Shown: piece by piece, positions 48,001 through 60,600 of the stretch
Numbering within the stretch: position 1 is the stretch's first letter
How the letters are laid out: each line of letters begins with the position of its first letter
NCBI RefSeq assembly: GCF_003590095.1
Contig: NW_020800324.1
Span: 1 to 64,000, forward strand
Reading direction: 5' to 3'
DNA length: 64,000 nt
Origin: Trichoplusia ni
Taxonomy: Eukaryota; Arthropoda; Insecta; Lepidoptera; Noctuidae
The notes under the pieces: generated by a model
The model's input: only the letters and a program-made list of their open reading frames with translations
Told to the model about the DNA's origin: nothing
The model's database searches: none
Translations under genes and position numbers: made by a program

Positions 48001-50116
48001 TAGCGGATGGAATCAATAGCTTGTCTGTGTTGTTCTATAAATATGTATGATCATCATGTAGGGACCAGGTTCGAAATGTTAACGATCTATTTATATGATG
48101 ATAAACTAGTTATAGATATTGTAGATTAGATCGCGTGCAGTGCACGTAGCTGAAGTGTAGTCGTGGAGTGTCGTAGAGGCGTCGGCGAGCGCGACAGCCG
48201 CGCGACAACGACAATGCGCCGCGCCGCCGACCAGCCGGTCATTAACCCTTCGCACCCGCCCGCACCACGCGCACCCCTACACAACCCTCTAGTGCCCTCT
48301 ACCTCTATACCCCCGGACTCTACTGCCCAAAACACTGATAAATCCTACTGTCCTCATTTTGAAAACAATTATTCAACACGTTACGTTTTCTATTAAGTAA
48401 AAAGTGTGACAATACGCGTCAATATCGTCTATGAAGTTACGTAGATAGTAAGTAGGTATATCCAAAAGATGCGCAAAAAATATTGCGCAACACATTTACG
48501 TTGAAGGCATTAATTTAGTTACGTAAGTAAGTGATGCGACATCCTCGTAAGAACACCTGCTCAGGTTAACGCGTGGTGTGAGTATAATTGAATTACACCT
48601 GAATTATAGGTTAATGTTGAGGGTAATTGCAATTACCTTAATACATTTAAGAGATTAAATCGATTCAAGATAGCAGTATGTGTAATGCAAGTTGACCGTA
48701 ATTTTAAATATTGCGGTCAAAATATTGTTAAATAGAGTCGTGCTCATCAATTCTGGACACGTGAGCCAGCCTACAGGCGCGCCTGCTAGGATTGTTCTAG
48801 ACTAAACTCGTACAGTTACCTAGCTAACGGCACCCAACCGTTTCCGCGTTCACGCAATCCCATCTGCATTGTATATTAGTTATTAATATTTCACAGGTTC
48901 CAATGAAAACTTATCACGTGGGAATTCAGAGTACTTGCCAGCCGCGATATGTAGACCATGTTTTATGAACTAGAAAAACCATTTACATAAATGTAAATTG
49001 CCCACATTCCAAAGAATGTTGTTAAAGTTTTTAAATACATTTAATGAGATCGGTTGGCTTTATAATTAAATCCTGTATCGCACGATCATAACACATTATA
49101 AAACCTAATTATAGTACTTATGCAATCTAAATATTTATGTTAAAGTTTCTCGATTGCTTCAAATTAGATAAGCCGTACATAAAAAAAAAACAATCACTAA
49201 TGTTTTGTTGCTGTACACTAATTTGTGACACGCTACAATAACATTTATTAATCTATAAATAGGCCACCTAAATTTTAGGGTACACGTCAACGGCGTTATG
49301 TAAGTAGAGTATATGAAGCACATAATATGTGTCGCGGCGCACGCTTTTAGTTTTCGCGCCACAGTTAGCCGATATAGGGGAGTCGCGCACGCATCGCGCG
49401 GGCAACGACCGCGGGAACTTGTAACTACATCCGGGGGGCCAGAACCGTACAGACGTAACTGCGCCCGCCACCGAACATTGTTACGACGTTGTTTACCCGC
49501 GCCGAGCGCTTTGAACCCACACTCGACAGGGCAAAGCGTTCGCAGCAATACTGATAGACCTTCCGCATTATAACGTGCCTAATATACATTGACAATTTAC
49601 TTTACATGTCCCTGCTATTGATAACTAGCATGCAATAAATGATATCGCAGCTAAAATCATTACACAATACGTGGCGATACCTATTGGAATCACTTTCATA
49701 CCCTTGAACTGATAATTCTAATAAGATGTAAGATGTCGAAATGAAACTCGATGGTCAGTTTCTTTGATGTTCCAATTAAAAATCAGTTAATTTTATCATT
49801 GCAATTAATGAGCTAGTTATCTATATCACTAGTAGCTGGTGTCATCATTCGAGACGTCTTAGCCACCGAACTAAAACTCGGTAAAGTCGGTTATTACATA
49901 ATAATATCGATCAAGTTTAATAATGTCGAACTAGTGAGCTGTGAATGCCCTTTGCCGGAAGACGTCATTGACGCGAAGTCATGCCCAGAGAAAGGCCTGA
50001 GAAATTTCCCCGCGTTACGACATCGGCCCGAGTCAACCGCTGGAATTAGCGAACGGGCAATACGATGGAAATGGAAAATCGCGAAGTGCAGCGGGGAGTT
50101 GGGGCGGCGGCAGTCC

Positions 50117-50135
50117 GGGGCGGGGGGGGTCCGGG
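50117..50135 (+). repeat. G-run cluster
   Basis: G-runs of 4, 8 and 3 separated by C and TCC; quadruplex-capable if the long run is divided. Plus strand. Confidence 0.6.
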
Positions 50136-52798
50136 CATTCGCGTGCACTGGCCTATATGCAGTGCGACGACACCGGCGCCCGGGATCGATGCACTCTCTA
50201 AGTACATACTCGTAGTGCCGCGTACTCGACGCACACTAAGGCACACACCTATTTTTTCTATGGTGCAGTAGTGTAGGGCGCCGTCGAGTCTCTCTTTACA
50301 TAAAAAGTTTACTTGAAAAGAAGACTTTCAAAGCTGAAGAAGATTGAAATGCTTAAGTACACGCAAAACAAACATATACACACATATTGTGAACTCCACA
50401 CAGGCTGTCATCAAAGGATAGTTTTACTTGCCATGGAAAACATACGAAAGGAGGAAAGGAACTTTTTGAGTGCTGGAGTGGCGAGAGTAGAGTTTACAAA
50501 TATGCGCAACTATTGGAGTGTTGAATATTTGTCTTGCTTTTTATACAAAATATTTAAGGGATTAATGTTGAGTGCAACTTTAAGTATTATCCACAATGTA
50601 AGCCGGATAACCAAAGCCGCAAATTCGCATTCACCGGATATCCCGTCAAATACGGCAGTCGGCGAGTACGAAAAGTTTTACCCATAACAAGTGACACTGC
50701 ACTTTACGCATGCAAGTGGCGGCAGATAACCGTAAAAGTGGAACGGATATCGATGCATTACAATGGAATATGCATGCATGCGAGTATGCGTGCGTGCGAG
50801 CGAAGGTGCGGGCTGCTGACGCGGCGTGTTCCGGTCTGGATGCGGCTGACTCATGCAGCACCGACCAGAGCCCGACCTGAGCCCGACCTGATCTCATCGA
50901 TCCCTTATCGATAACATTTACACATCAACGGTATATTCGCGCGCATTTTTCGTACTCAAATGGCTTATCAAAACTTTAGAGGCTTCAAGAGTCGAACAAT
51001 TTAGTCGATAATTTCAAATATCTAAAAATTAAAATAAAAAAATAACCCGTACGTATAACCATGGTTGTAGGTACTCGATATGTATTCATGGTAATTGTAT
51101 TCAACTACAGCAAATACTATTTAATTTAAATGTATGAGTAGATTCCTAAACAATTCGACGACTTAGCCATGTAGAGTCAAACGTTTATCGTATTCCAATT
51201 CACAATTCAAATATTTATCTTAAACAGCAGTAAGTTCGGCTAGTTTTCGACTCGAAAATACATACGATAAAGAAATCACTTGTGTTTATGTTTCCAAGTT
51301 AAAAAAAATACTATTGATTTTTAGGATTTTAAACTTGTCAAAGAAAACTAAACTTAAGTTTTTGATTACGTTTAATGCGTATTTTTAAAATGTAGAGTTA
51401 TCTAAGTTTATGCTGATGAAATAATATGAAAGTCCCACAAATAAAGAAAAATTTAATGAAATCCAATTAATGACTAAATGACTAATACCAGTTATCAACT
51501 ATTCGAGAACAGATTAAAATTAAATTTGCATAACTGCATTTTTAGCGCGAAACAAAAGTTTATCTACGTGCAAAAGTTTCCACCGCCAAAAGCAAACACA
51601 AACTTTGAAGTTGTCTAACCAGCTTTTCCCAAAAAAATATTCCATTGAAAGAAACAGATGACGATGCATATAATTTTCAAAGAAATGAAATGAGGTAATA
51701 GACATCCCTCCCACAAAATTGTAATGTAAATACAAATAGTAATGTATTAACTAATTATATAAAGGCAGTATATAAAGCAGTTGTGAAATTCTCGACTTGA
51801 AGAATTCGATATCATTCCACAAAAAGAGCAAGGTTCGACGACCTTTTATGTAAATTTCAAGTTCAAAAGGTCACAAATATTTGTAATAAACTGATAAAAT
51901 GCTCACCGGCTGTTTGCTGCTGTGGCAGAGCGTTCTCACAAATGACCTCCATGACTTTTAGACATTGACATTTAGTTAGAATTTTTTAATATTATTTAGA
52001 CGAATTTAAGTGAAAGGTTAAAACTTAGGTTATAACCGGCGCGAGACCAACAACGCTTTGGCGCGAAAGCGTGCTGACGAACGCGGGGTGAGCGCGTGGG
52101 CGAGTACCGCGCATGCGCCCCCGTGACGTCAATGGACCCCCTTTTCACCCACCCGCCGTAACGTTCACTTAAAAACCACAACCATGTTATCAAGTTGTGA
52201 AATAAGATTCGTTAAAAATAAATCTTTGTTTAGAGGTTAAATTTAAAGCCCCCAATGTTTTATTTGTATTTTCTTTGGTTTATTTTATGATAACCGAAAT
52301 CACCGAAATGTCATTGCTTAACCTGACTGTTAATGTTTTCCTTCACATTTCTTGAGCGACATAATTTCTGTGAAATAAATTTAGTGCAAATATTTAAATT
52401 AAGCTAAAGTAAATTCTAAATTATTTGCAAAGGGAGCTCTAAGTGGCAGCTTGTAATGTTGTTGGAGGTAGCGGGCGACGTGGGCGCGAGGGGTCGGCTG
52501 AGTTCACGGCCAAGCGGCGCCGCCACCCTGCCACCCCTGCCTGCCGCTGCCCACAGTTCTCTACCAGAGCTGTCTATTTTTAGTCTGCTCAATCATTTGC
52601 CCACTTAATGTGGCCGAAATAAATTAATTACACCTACAGAAATTCAAATGACTTTCTCTGTTGATGTAAATAACTAGTATGACAGGTATATTACAAACCA
52701 TAGGTAGGTATGTGACACAGAAGTATGTATAAGTAAATAAGCGTATGAAATAGAATACATAATATATGTTTTTAGATACGGGGAATAAATATATTAAT

Positions 52799-52877
52799 AA
52801 AAATGTTGACGATTCTTGACTTGTTCATTGGTTTGGTGTCTACCCAATAAACAAGTCAAGAATCGTTTTACATTTTT
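52799..52877. repeat. 79-nt imperfect hairpin, pre-miRNA-like
   Basis: The arms are AAAAATGT (52799-52806), a TG bulge and a 23-base arm starting ACGATTCTTGACTTGTT (52809-52831), then a 12-base loop and the complementary arm (52844-52866) with one mismatch. A TTT bulge and ACATTTTT (52870-52877) close the base. It lies inside the E75C intron. Size and shape fit a miRNA precursor, but a degraded inverted-repeat transposon or fold-back is equally possible. Strand unknown because the stem is nearly symmetric. Confidence 0.85.
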
Positions 52878-52984
52878 GACAAAATATAGAAAGCTATATA
52901 ACAAAGATGCTTATTTGATGATATAACTGAAATTATGTTGTTGTTATGGTCATAATACAATTATCAGCCAACCTCGTTGTTTTG

Positions 52985-53060
52985 CTCACGAAGGGCACTA
53001 GCGACATCTATCGAAACTGTTTCAAACAGTCTACTCGACGCTAGATGGCGTTCTGACGGT
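52985..53060. repeat. Possible short palindromic repeat
   Basis: CACTAGCGACATCTATCG is followed by the perfect palindrome ACTGTTTCAAACAGT and then GACGCTAGATGGCG, so CTAGCG and CGCTAG also face each other. The motif pair resembles short dispersed elements seen in moth genomes; a weaker look-alike lies at 21040-21090. Identity uncertain. Confidence 0.35.
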
Positions 53061-53469
53061 ATGTCGTTTTTTATTATGTTGTTGTGTTGGTCTTATGGAC
53101 CATTCTATGTTTGATAAAAGCCCAACTGTAAATAAACGTGATTTGTAAACTTATTTCCAATATGCTAGTAATTAGTAATGCTCTTAGTAACTTTTAGTAA
53201 CCGGAGATAAGAGAAGAGTAAAAAAAAATGATTTTATCTATTAGGTTCGGGTCTGTTTTGACCAATGTATTAGCAAAAGAAATATTTGCAAATTAGTTTT
53301 GTTACAGCAAAGGGAAACGGCGGTCATTGGCATTGGGCATTGGCTTAGCATTGTGTCCTTTTCCAACGGTTCTTTTAACACTTCATAGATCAAGTATTTC
53401 TTCACAATTTAAGTATGTATCTAAATAGGAAGAAGTGAACTTAGTCAGGTGTATAAAAGACTAAAATGT

Positions 53470-53489
53470 AAAAAAAAAAAAAAAAAAAA
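53470..53489 (+). repeat. Poly(A) tract of 20
   Basis: An uninterrupted A20 run within the E75C intron. It could be the tail of a retroposed sequence, but the bases before it match nothing I recognise. Confidence 0.85.
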
Positions 53490-56400
53490 GATAAAATTTC
53501 AATTATGACTTTAAATAGTGAGAATCCAGAAAATAACAGCTCAGACACGACCTACATAAATCAGCAAGTAAGATCTGTCCCAAAAAATATGGGTCCGTTC
53601 TACTCAACGAGGTATAGGTAATTTGTTTGGATAAACATCGAGGTCTCATAGCCGATTTCGACACAGTAGGGCACACAATTCGGATGGCCCGGAAAGTTCG
53701 GGGTAGGCAGGGCTCCGGTCGTCGACCTCGCTCCCTAACCTACTCTGGGAGTATTTAGAGCACGTAGGCCGCGCTCCCGCTTACCGTCGATACAGCCTGC
53801 CGCATCTGGGTCACCACTGACTCATGGTATGACCCACTATACTTAATCATCAGCGGCTAGAGTGAGCGTAACCATTGCTAACACGCTCTGCAATGCATGT
53901 ACAATCATGCAAATTTATTTCAATAAAAATGTTTTTGCCTAGATACGATTTTGCTTACTATCGTTTGAGTTCTCAAGTTTTTTCTTTATTTTCCTTTTAT
54001 TTATAAGGCATTGATAGTACAGATCTTAAATGTGTTCAAAAAATGAAACTACAGAGAAACCCTAAGTTCTATAAGCGAATGTACTTGAAGTAATCAGGCC
54101 GAAGGTCTAGACTAGATTATCATTAAACGAATTAAAAATACACAGAAATTACGATGACGTAGTTGTAACATTGATGTAAAGCATCGAGTGGGAGATTCAA
54201 GGTGCGTTCATATTCCCAAGGCGAAATATTTCAATTGATAGATGGCACACATTCAAATAAAGGTCTTTAGTTTTATACTTGTAAAACATGATCACTATGT
54301 TACCTTCTAAACTGCACTACAATGTTACCTACATTTGTTGCGCGTATTGACGTATTATCGTTCAGCGTAAATTGTTATATAACAGTGTTCAGTAAACAAA
54401 TTGTTCAAGTACCACTCTAGCTGTTGCCAACTTAAACTGCTACACAAACAACTACAAGTTTGCTTGTTGTTTTAAAAAGTGATGCGTGCGTCAGTATTAA
54501 ATAACATTTAGATCCAATTTACTTCTATAGCAGTGTGAGAATTAATCTCATACCTTTTAAGTATTAACAAACATGTAAACAAATGCTTTGTTTGCCACAT
54601 CGAAATTCAATTAAACAGTTAACAAAAACTAAGTTCGTATGACCCAGTAAGACCACAATGTTTAAGTATCCACATGAACGGATTTATATAAAAAATGAGG
54701 TAACGAACACAATGTTCGGCACTCTTCATGTGGTGAGCGGCAGGTCAGCGGGTTACCAGACAAATATGACGAGGAGCGTAAGCTGCTTAGAAGATTCCGG
54801 TCCCAATACACCGCGGAACTCATAAAACATTTATGCTCCCATATAAAACCGACACTACATCAACAAGTAGCGCTGTCCCCCAATTTCTGAGAAGCCGTAG
54901 CGCCACAACAAAGGTGAATGCACAGTAAGCATAATATTTATGAAAATGCCGCGTTATTACCCTGAAGTCAAAAAGACGTTCTAAAGCACCGTTTTAGTTA
55001 GTCATTTCATAAAGCTGTTATGTTGAAACGATGGGTATTTTCCGCTGAGTGTGCCTGGACGAGAGGTCCGCGCGATATGACGCGAGCGCAGATCAAATTG
55101 GGGTCAGGGCGGCGCGGGCGTCGACCCGCAGCCTCTCGCAGCTGCCTCACCCCTCCCCCTGCCCTCCTCGGCAGCGTTACACCCCCGCAACCTTCTACCA
55201 CCCCACTACCCTTATAAACGTCCTCAGAACATTCGCGACTTGTTTAATTCTCATTTTTATAAACAAATCGTTATCTTGTAGATACTTAATGTTCCTAGAA
55301 GACAATGTTACGGTGTAAGACATTCAGATTATGCTAAAATATCTTTTGACTATATTACGAGATTCAATTATTTGTTTATTATGCAGTTGATTGCGTGTAC
55401 TGCAGTAATAACCTGAAATCCATTACCTAAATTGAATACCCAATTACTGGATTGTCATTTATTTATTTGTTGTTACGTCTTGATTGTAGTATTGAATGGA
55501 GATGACGTATTAATTACAGATGTAGGTATTAAAAGTTATGTATACGATATGCAAAAGTTATGGCTACTTGCATAACAACTTTCTTTACGCTGACAAGCCT
55601 GACAATCGAATTCATTAAAAGGAACTTGCTCATTCCTATCACATGCTTTCAAAATTCACTCATTAATATTAATTTGGTATGACTATTCTTTGCTAATATA
55701 ATGTTCACTCGCATAATACGTTCGACGATCTCGCAATACGATAGATATGTCTTTAACGTTTTAAATTAAACAATTAAGGTTACCTAGTGACGTTACAGTG
55801 AAGTTACAGTTAGTTAGTGTGACGTTACAGGTACGGATTTAGTGTGATTTAAACAGTTATTTATTTGTGTGTGGGGAGCGCGCGCGGGGCGGCGAGCGTG
55901 ACCCAATTGCAATCGGGTGAACGAACTCGGGGCCTTGATCGCAATACCGAGACCGCGCCGCCCGCCGCCCGCGCGCCCCGCGCCCCCGCGCTCGCCCTCG
56001 CCCCGCGCCCGCTGTCGCTCCGCGCGCTACCTACGTCACACCGCACGCCACACGCAACACATTGTTTCAATATTATTTGTTTAAAATTCATGCCTCATAA
56101 AAATATTAGATTTTTACGGTCACACTACGTTACCACCTACGTGTTACAAAAACAATGTAAACAATTAATTGTTATTATTTATTCGTATTACGCGTGCATT
56201 ACTTTTGTTTACATTTTTTTAGGTCGAAACATGCGTATTTCTAAATAAGAATGAATTTTATTTATCAATGCAATTTACCTATTTGAATTATATGTGTTAT
56301 GAAAGTGGAAAAGACAGAGCGCTCAGGTGTTATGTAAACTAAAAAATCTGATGAGACAAAATCTAGAAACATATTCCACTAGCTTATTCTGTCTAGGTTT

Positions 56401-57070
56401 GCAGTCAAGAGTAAAAGAGACAGTCCGATCTATTTAGTCGTTGCGCACACGGAATAGAGCATGTCTTACGAAATACAGATTTTTGCTAGTCGCGCCTACG
56501 GAGGTGTCGTGAGTGAGAGTGGGACAACAGTATTTCAAGGCTTCATGTAGATTATTATTAGAGTATCGGCGCTAGGTTATTCTGAGGCGACCTAGATAAG
56601 CCGCGGGGCCGATGACCGCGGGCCCTCCGACTGCGCGCGGCCTCCAAAATAAAATGGCATTCAGCGATGGGCTCCACTTGCGAAACTCGACTCGACCGTG
56701 ATGTCGAGCGCAGATACTCACTCGCTCGTCTTTGCGAATAATGCAATCACTATTGATTGACTAATAGGTGTTTGATTTGAACGAGGATCGCCTTTGCAAA
56801 ACTATTGTGCTGTAAATGGTATGAAATTAAATAAAATATATCCTAGACTCAATAGGCGCAGGACTATTTTGTATTGGAAAATGTGTACGGCATTATAAGT
56901 ATGTTATGTAAGAAAAGATACATCATAGTTGTCACAAGCATGTAAAATTATAATTAGCATAGCTATAAGTGACAACATAACCATGTATAGTAATTTCAAC
57001 TACAAGAATAGTTGTAAGTCCGTCTCTGTGATTATAGCGCCAGTAGGAGCGAGGATACAAAGCGACGCGA

Positions 57071-57091
57071 GGGGGGAGCGGAGGGGGGGGG
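57071..57091 (+). repeat. G-run cluster near the E75C exon
   Basis: Runs of 6 and 9 G separated by AGCGGA, about 420 bases inside the intron from the E75C donor, on the template strand. Confidence 0.6.
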
Positions 57092-57513
57092 TGGTGATTA
57101 GCGACGTCGAATATAGCTGGGAAGGCCGAGGGCAACGAACTCCGCTTGACCTAGATCTGCGAACCGCGCGCTCGCACAACCGCGCGCCCGCCACTCGCAT
57201 GAAAGTGAAAAGGGCCATATTTTATCCTTTTTACCGTATTATTATAAAATTTAAACACAACAACAATTTACAAATATACCGGTATAGGTCCCACAAAATA
57301 ACCTGCCTCCTACTCAGGTAGTAAATAGTTTCAGAAAGTTGGCATAAGTCACTGTTGTCATAACTTAAACTGGCAAAACTGTCATCAAAATTACACAAAT
57401 ACTAAGTTTGAGGAGCATCCAAATATTCACAACACGGTAACTATGATCACATGGCGGTGAACACATGAGTGAGGTGTATTGACAGGTGTCATGATCAGCT
57501 GACGGGCGCTCAC

Positions 57514-57640
57514 CTGCGAGGACTCTGCCGAGCAGGACATCGGAGTCGCTGGGAGCGGTGGCGGCGGCAGCGGCGCTGGGGTCGCGCAGCGCGCGCGGGC
57601 ACTCCGTCACAGTCATGTCGAGCTGAGGCGGGAGACGCAT
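57514..57640 (-). CDS. E75: Probable E75C first coding exon
   Basis: The exon encodes 42 residues plus one base: MRLPPQLDMTVTECPRALRD, an alanine run, then APSDSDVLLGRVLA, ending at a strong CAG|GTGAGC donor. The leftover G joins AG of the finger-1 exon to give Glu (...LLGRVLA-E-FDGTTVLC), the same phase rule as E75A. An in-frame TAG at 57709-57707 with no intervening ATG makes 57640 the first Met; Met9 at 57616 is an alternative. It lies in a CpG-rich islet 29.9 kb upstream of finger 1. Drosophila also has its E75C start furthest upstream (family knowledge). The assembled protein would be 708 aa. Assignment rests on position, frame and splice site rather than on remembered identity, and an additional small exon between it and finger 1 cannot be excluded. 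Confidence 0.68.
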
Positions 57641-60600
57641 GAGCCGCGCGGATGGGGCGCGTGCGGCCGGCGGCGGCGTTAGCGCGAATGGCGCGCGCCG
57701 GCCGCGCTACGCCGCCCGTGCCCTCGTAGACGCTACGCGCCGCCCGCCCCTAACAACCCTTACTACACCTGCACACCTGGCCCACCACCAGACTAGTTTT
57801 CCTACTTTTTACCTTATCATCATGACAACTTTACCGTCAAACAACGACCGTCAACTTTTGACATCTTTATTGCATAAACGTATGAATAATGCATTGATAT
57901 GAATAAATAAAAGTCCGCGAAATATTTTGAATTTTAGAATAGTCAATGTTAGCCACAACTTTTATAGTCTATGTATACCTCATTGAATATAATGAGTTTA
58001 TAGACGTTTGCTGTTCATAATTATATTAACTTGAGATCCCATTTAACCTTTTTACACATCAGTCAGTGCATATGTCAATACATGGGTATAGTAACGCTAC
58101 ATTATTGAACTTCTTAGTTCGTTAGTAAGTTCTTTTTTTGCTATTATTAAATAGTTCATCCAACTGGTACTAAATATTAAAGTATATACGGTGTTTTAAA
58201 CAAGCAATAAGACGACAAAATATTTTATCAGAAAATTGTCGAATTCTTAATACTCTGATATCGGAAACGCTAACAACCTAGTGAACTGAAAACCTAAATC
58301 TAGAATTGGCGAATCAGTCGTGAGCAGAGTGCCCAGTTTATAGGCCAAGGCAACCAATTATAGTCTAGGAGTCCGCCTGACCGTGCATTATTTGCATCAT
58401 TACTTTGCTGTAAATAAAACGTTTTTATGGCTTTCAATAATGAACGGATGCCCCGGGTTTACGAGCGGCACTGCCTTCAGTGTTAACTAATTCGAGCTTT
58501 ACCTCATCGAGGTCTTGTGCTATACCTGTAGCTGTTGCTTTAAAACTAGACGATAGTCAATTACATTTTGCAAAACTAAAAAATATATTGGTTAACTGGT
58601 TAACTGTATTAGCATACAGCGTACTGCATTCTCTACCAGCCAACAAAGAATAAGATTAAAAGTCGGTTTCACCAAACTGCAAAAATTTTCAAGTCATCTT
58701 ATCCCCATGGCCAGACGACTCGTACTAGAAGTACTTAAGATACTGGCGTGCGACTTACAGTTGCAGCATTGAATAAGCTTTTTCATGTCCTTATCTGTCA
58801 GTTCAATCAATATTAAATTGAATAACTTCTTAATCTAAGTCCGTTTTACCAATAAATATCAAACATTAGAATCTGAGGGCTATGGTTAGGGGCATAAAGA
58901 CGATAATAGAACGGCATTGAGAATAGCAGTCATTGGTCTATGTTTAAGTAAAATATGCAAACATCAGTGCATGAGGTCAGAGTTCGGGTTAAGCTGAAGC
59001 CGGGCAGCATCAGGTCGCACTGACGTCAGCAACGGTCGTTCACCCTCTACTCATCCCTCAAGCTCCCCCCCCTCCAACCCCTGCAGACCTCGCTCCACAA
59101 TTATGCAGCACTGGTGTCACTGATGTATGCATTCAAATGGTGCTAATTTGAAATAACGAGAAAAAGCGACGCCTATCGAATGGCTTCGTTTGCTCTACAT
59201 AATAAAATCCTACGTAAAACTATATTTAAAATTGTGATCCACTAATAAATTCGAATTTTATTAGGTACTCATTTAAATTACACATCTCTACAAATACAAA
59301 TGAGTTCAAGATGTTACTAAAATAACCAAAATAACACGGGTACGTTCGTATAGACAACAATAGTGTCCAACACTGTTATGCATCTAGAACATTCTGAATT
59401 GACGTCACAAGTGACTATCATAGTAGTGTAACGAACAGTTGTCTCCCTGTGCCTATCATTAATTAAGTACCCCCATAGCCCGACATTCATTAATGAACGT
59501 TACAAAACTATAATCACCTACATTATGTCAGCTTCAAGATAAACTACTAACTCAAATAATTGCTCAAAAATGTGATTTCTATTTCCCACGATCGAAATTC
59601 TTGCTGCCACCTAAGGACAGTTAATTAACCGCAGCCAAGATTTGAAAGTAAAAGAAACATTATGTTGTTAATCAGATAAAGGTGCGCAATACATGACGAA
59701 AAAGTTTTGTATGCTTTACGCGACCTTATACATTCGAACACTAAGTGATATCTGCAACAGTGTTTTTGCATTGGTTGTAAACAGTGGCACCAGCCGGCAG
59801 GCTACGCGCAACTACAAGTAAGAACGTTCTAGATGGCTGTGCAGCCTATTAACTGGAATCTGGCTTAGAACTGGACTTGCGGGGTTCTTGACCTCCTCGT
59901 GGAAAGTGGACCATAATGACAACACCACTTTCATTTTCGCACAACTCTCACCGACGCGAGTCGAGATCGAAAGTGTACTACTTTAGTGGCTGCGTGCGCG
60001 CATCTACCCCCCCCCCCCCACTCCCGCCTTCGATTCAACTTTCCTATGTTGGACGCGCTTTCTTCTGATAGCGCCGCGGCTCGAGCGGCACTTGTGCAAT
60101 TCGCTTTCTAATTGCATTGTGATTGCAGTGTGACTGATGACTGCTAAACGTCATCTCATTGCCCCACTTTCCTGTGTGACTATATTGTCTATTATAATTG
60201 AGTGCCGCCATTAATCCATCTCATTTAATTCAAGAAATTGTTTAGAAACTAGATGAGCTTCGTGCATACATGCAAGAATTTGAAATCTGCGATTCTAATC
60301 AAAGGGATTATCTTGATTTGACTCATTCTTTTATATTTTAATGGTTAGAATTGCGCTTTGTCAGTAACAGCATCTAGGCGCAATAAGAGTGAAAAATTGA
60401 CTTTCTGAATCTTTGACTATTACAACTTTCGATTTACGAATCTGTGATCACACCGTAACCGATGTGTATGTATCAGAGGTCATTGATACGTAACCGCAAG
60501 TTATAAAACAATTAAGGCAAGTGGGACAGGAACACGGATTTTCAATATTTCAATAATAACAGATGACGCAGAGCGGATACTGTTTGCGTACTATCAAACA

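Larger units (their letters stand above)
41251..52798 (-). other. E75C intron, middle part
   Basis: No exon recognised. Several GC-rich islets (42330-42460, 44980-45070, 45740-45790, 48170-48300, 49330-49510, 50060-50200, 52060-52150, 52470-52560) separated by AT-rich DNA. A GC-alternating microsatellite-like patch lies at 50768-50805. Confidence 0.5.
53061..57513 (-). other. E75C intron, 5' part
   Basis: Contains the A20 tract, an unidentified GC-moderate block at 53570-53840 that may be an old mobile-element fragment, and islets at 55060-55190, 55870-56040, 56590-56650 and 57040-57190. No exon recognised. Confidence 0.5.
16645..57640 (-). other. E75: E75 (Eip75B) nuclear receptor gene, whole locus
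   Basis: Gene-level entry. The locus encodes the ecdysone-induced orphan nuclear receptor E75, a heme-binding transcription factor of the Rev-erb-like NR1D group acting in the nucleus in the moulting and metamorphosis cascade. Seen directly: five exons join in frame for E75A (115+89+145+236+1530 bases, 705 codons with stop), with GT..AG borders and matching phases (1, 0, 1, 0). Alternative first exons at 57640, 22474 and 20163 replace the start and give C, B and D forms. Introns are about 29.9 kb (C to finger 1), 3.0 kb (A to finger 1), 5.3 kb, 3.3 kb and 109 bases. The 3' limit given is an estimate from a poly(A) signal; the 5' limit is the E75C start codon because its leader is unknown. Family knowledge: E75B lacks finger 1 and E75D lacks the whole DNA-binding domain in Drosophila, as here. 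Confidence 0.96.

Noticed and set aside
50768..50805. CRISPR-like or tandem array of GCATGC/GCGTGC units
   Set aside because: It is a short degenerate microsatellite-like patch without spacers; CRISPR arrays are not expected in an insect genome.
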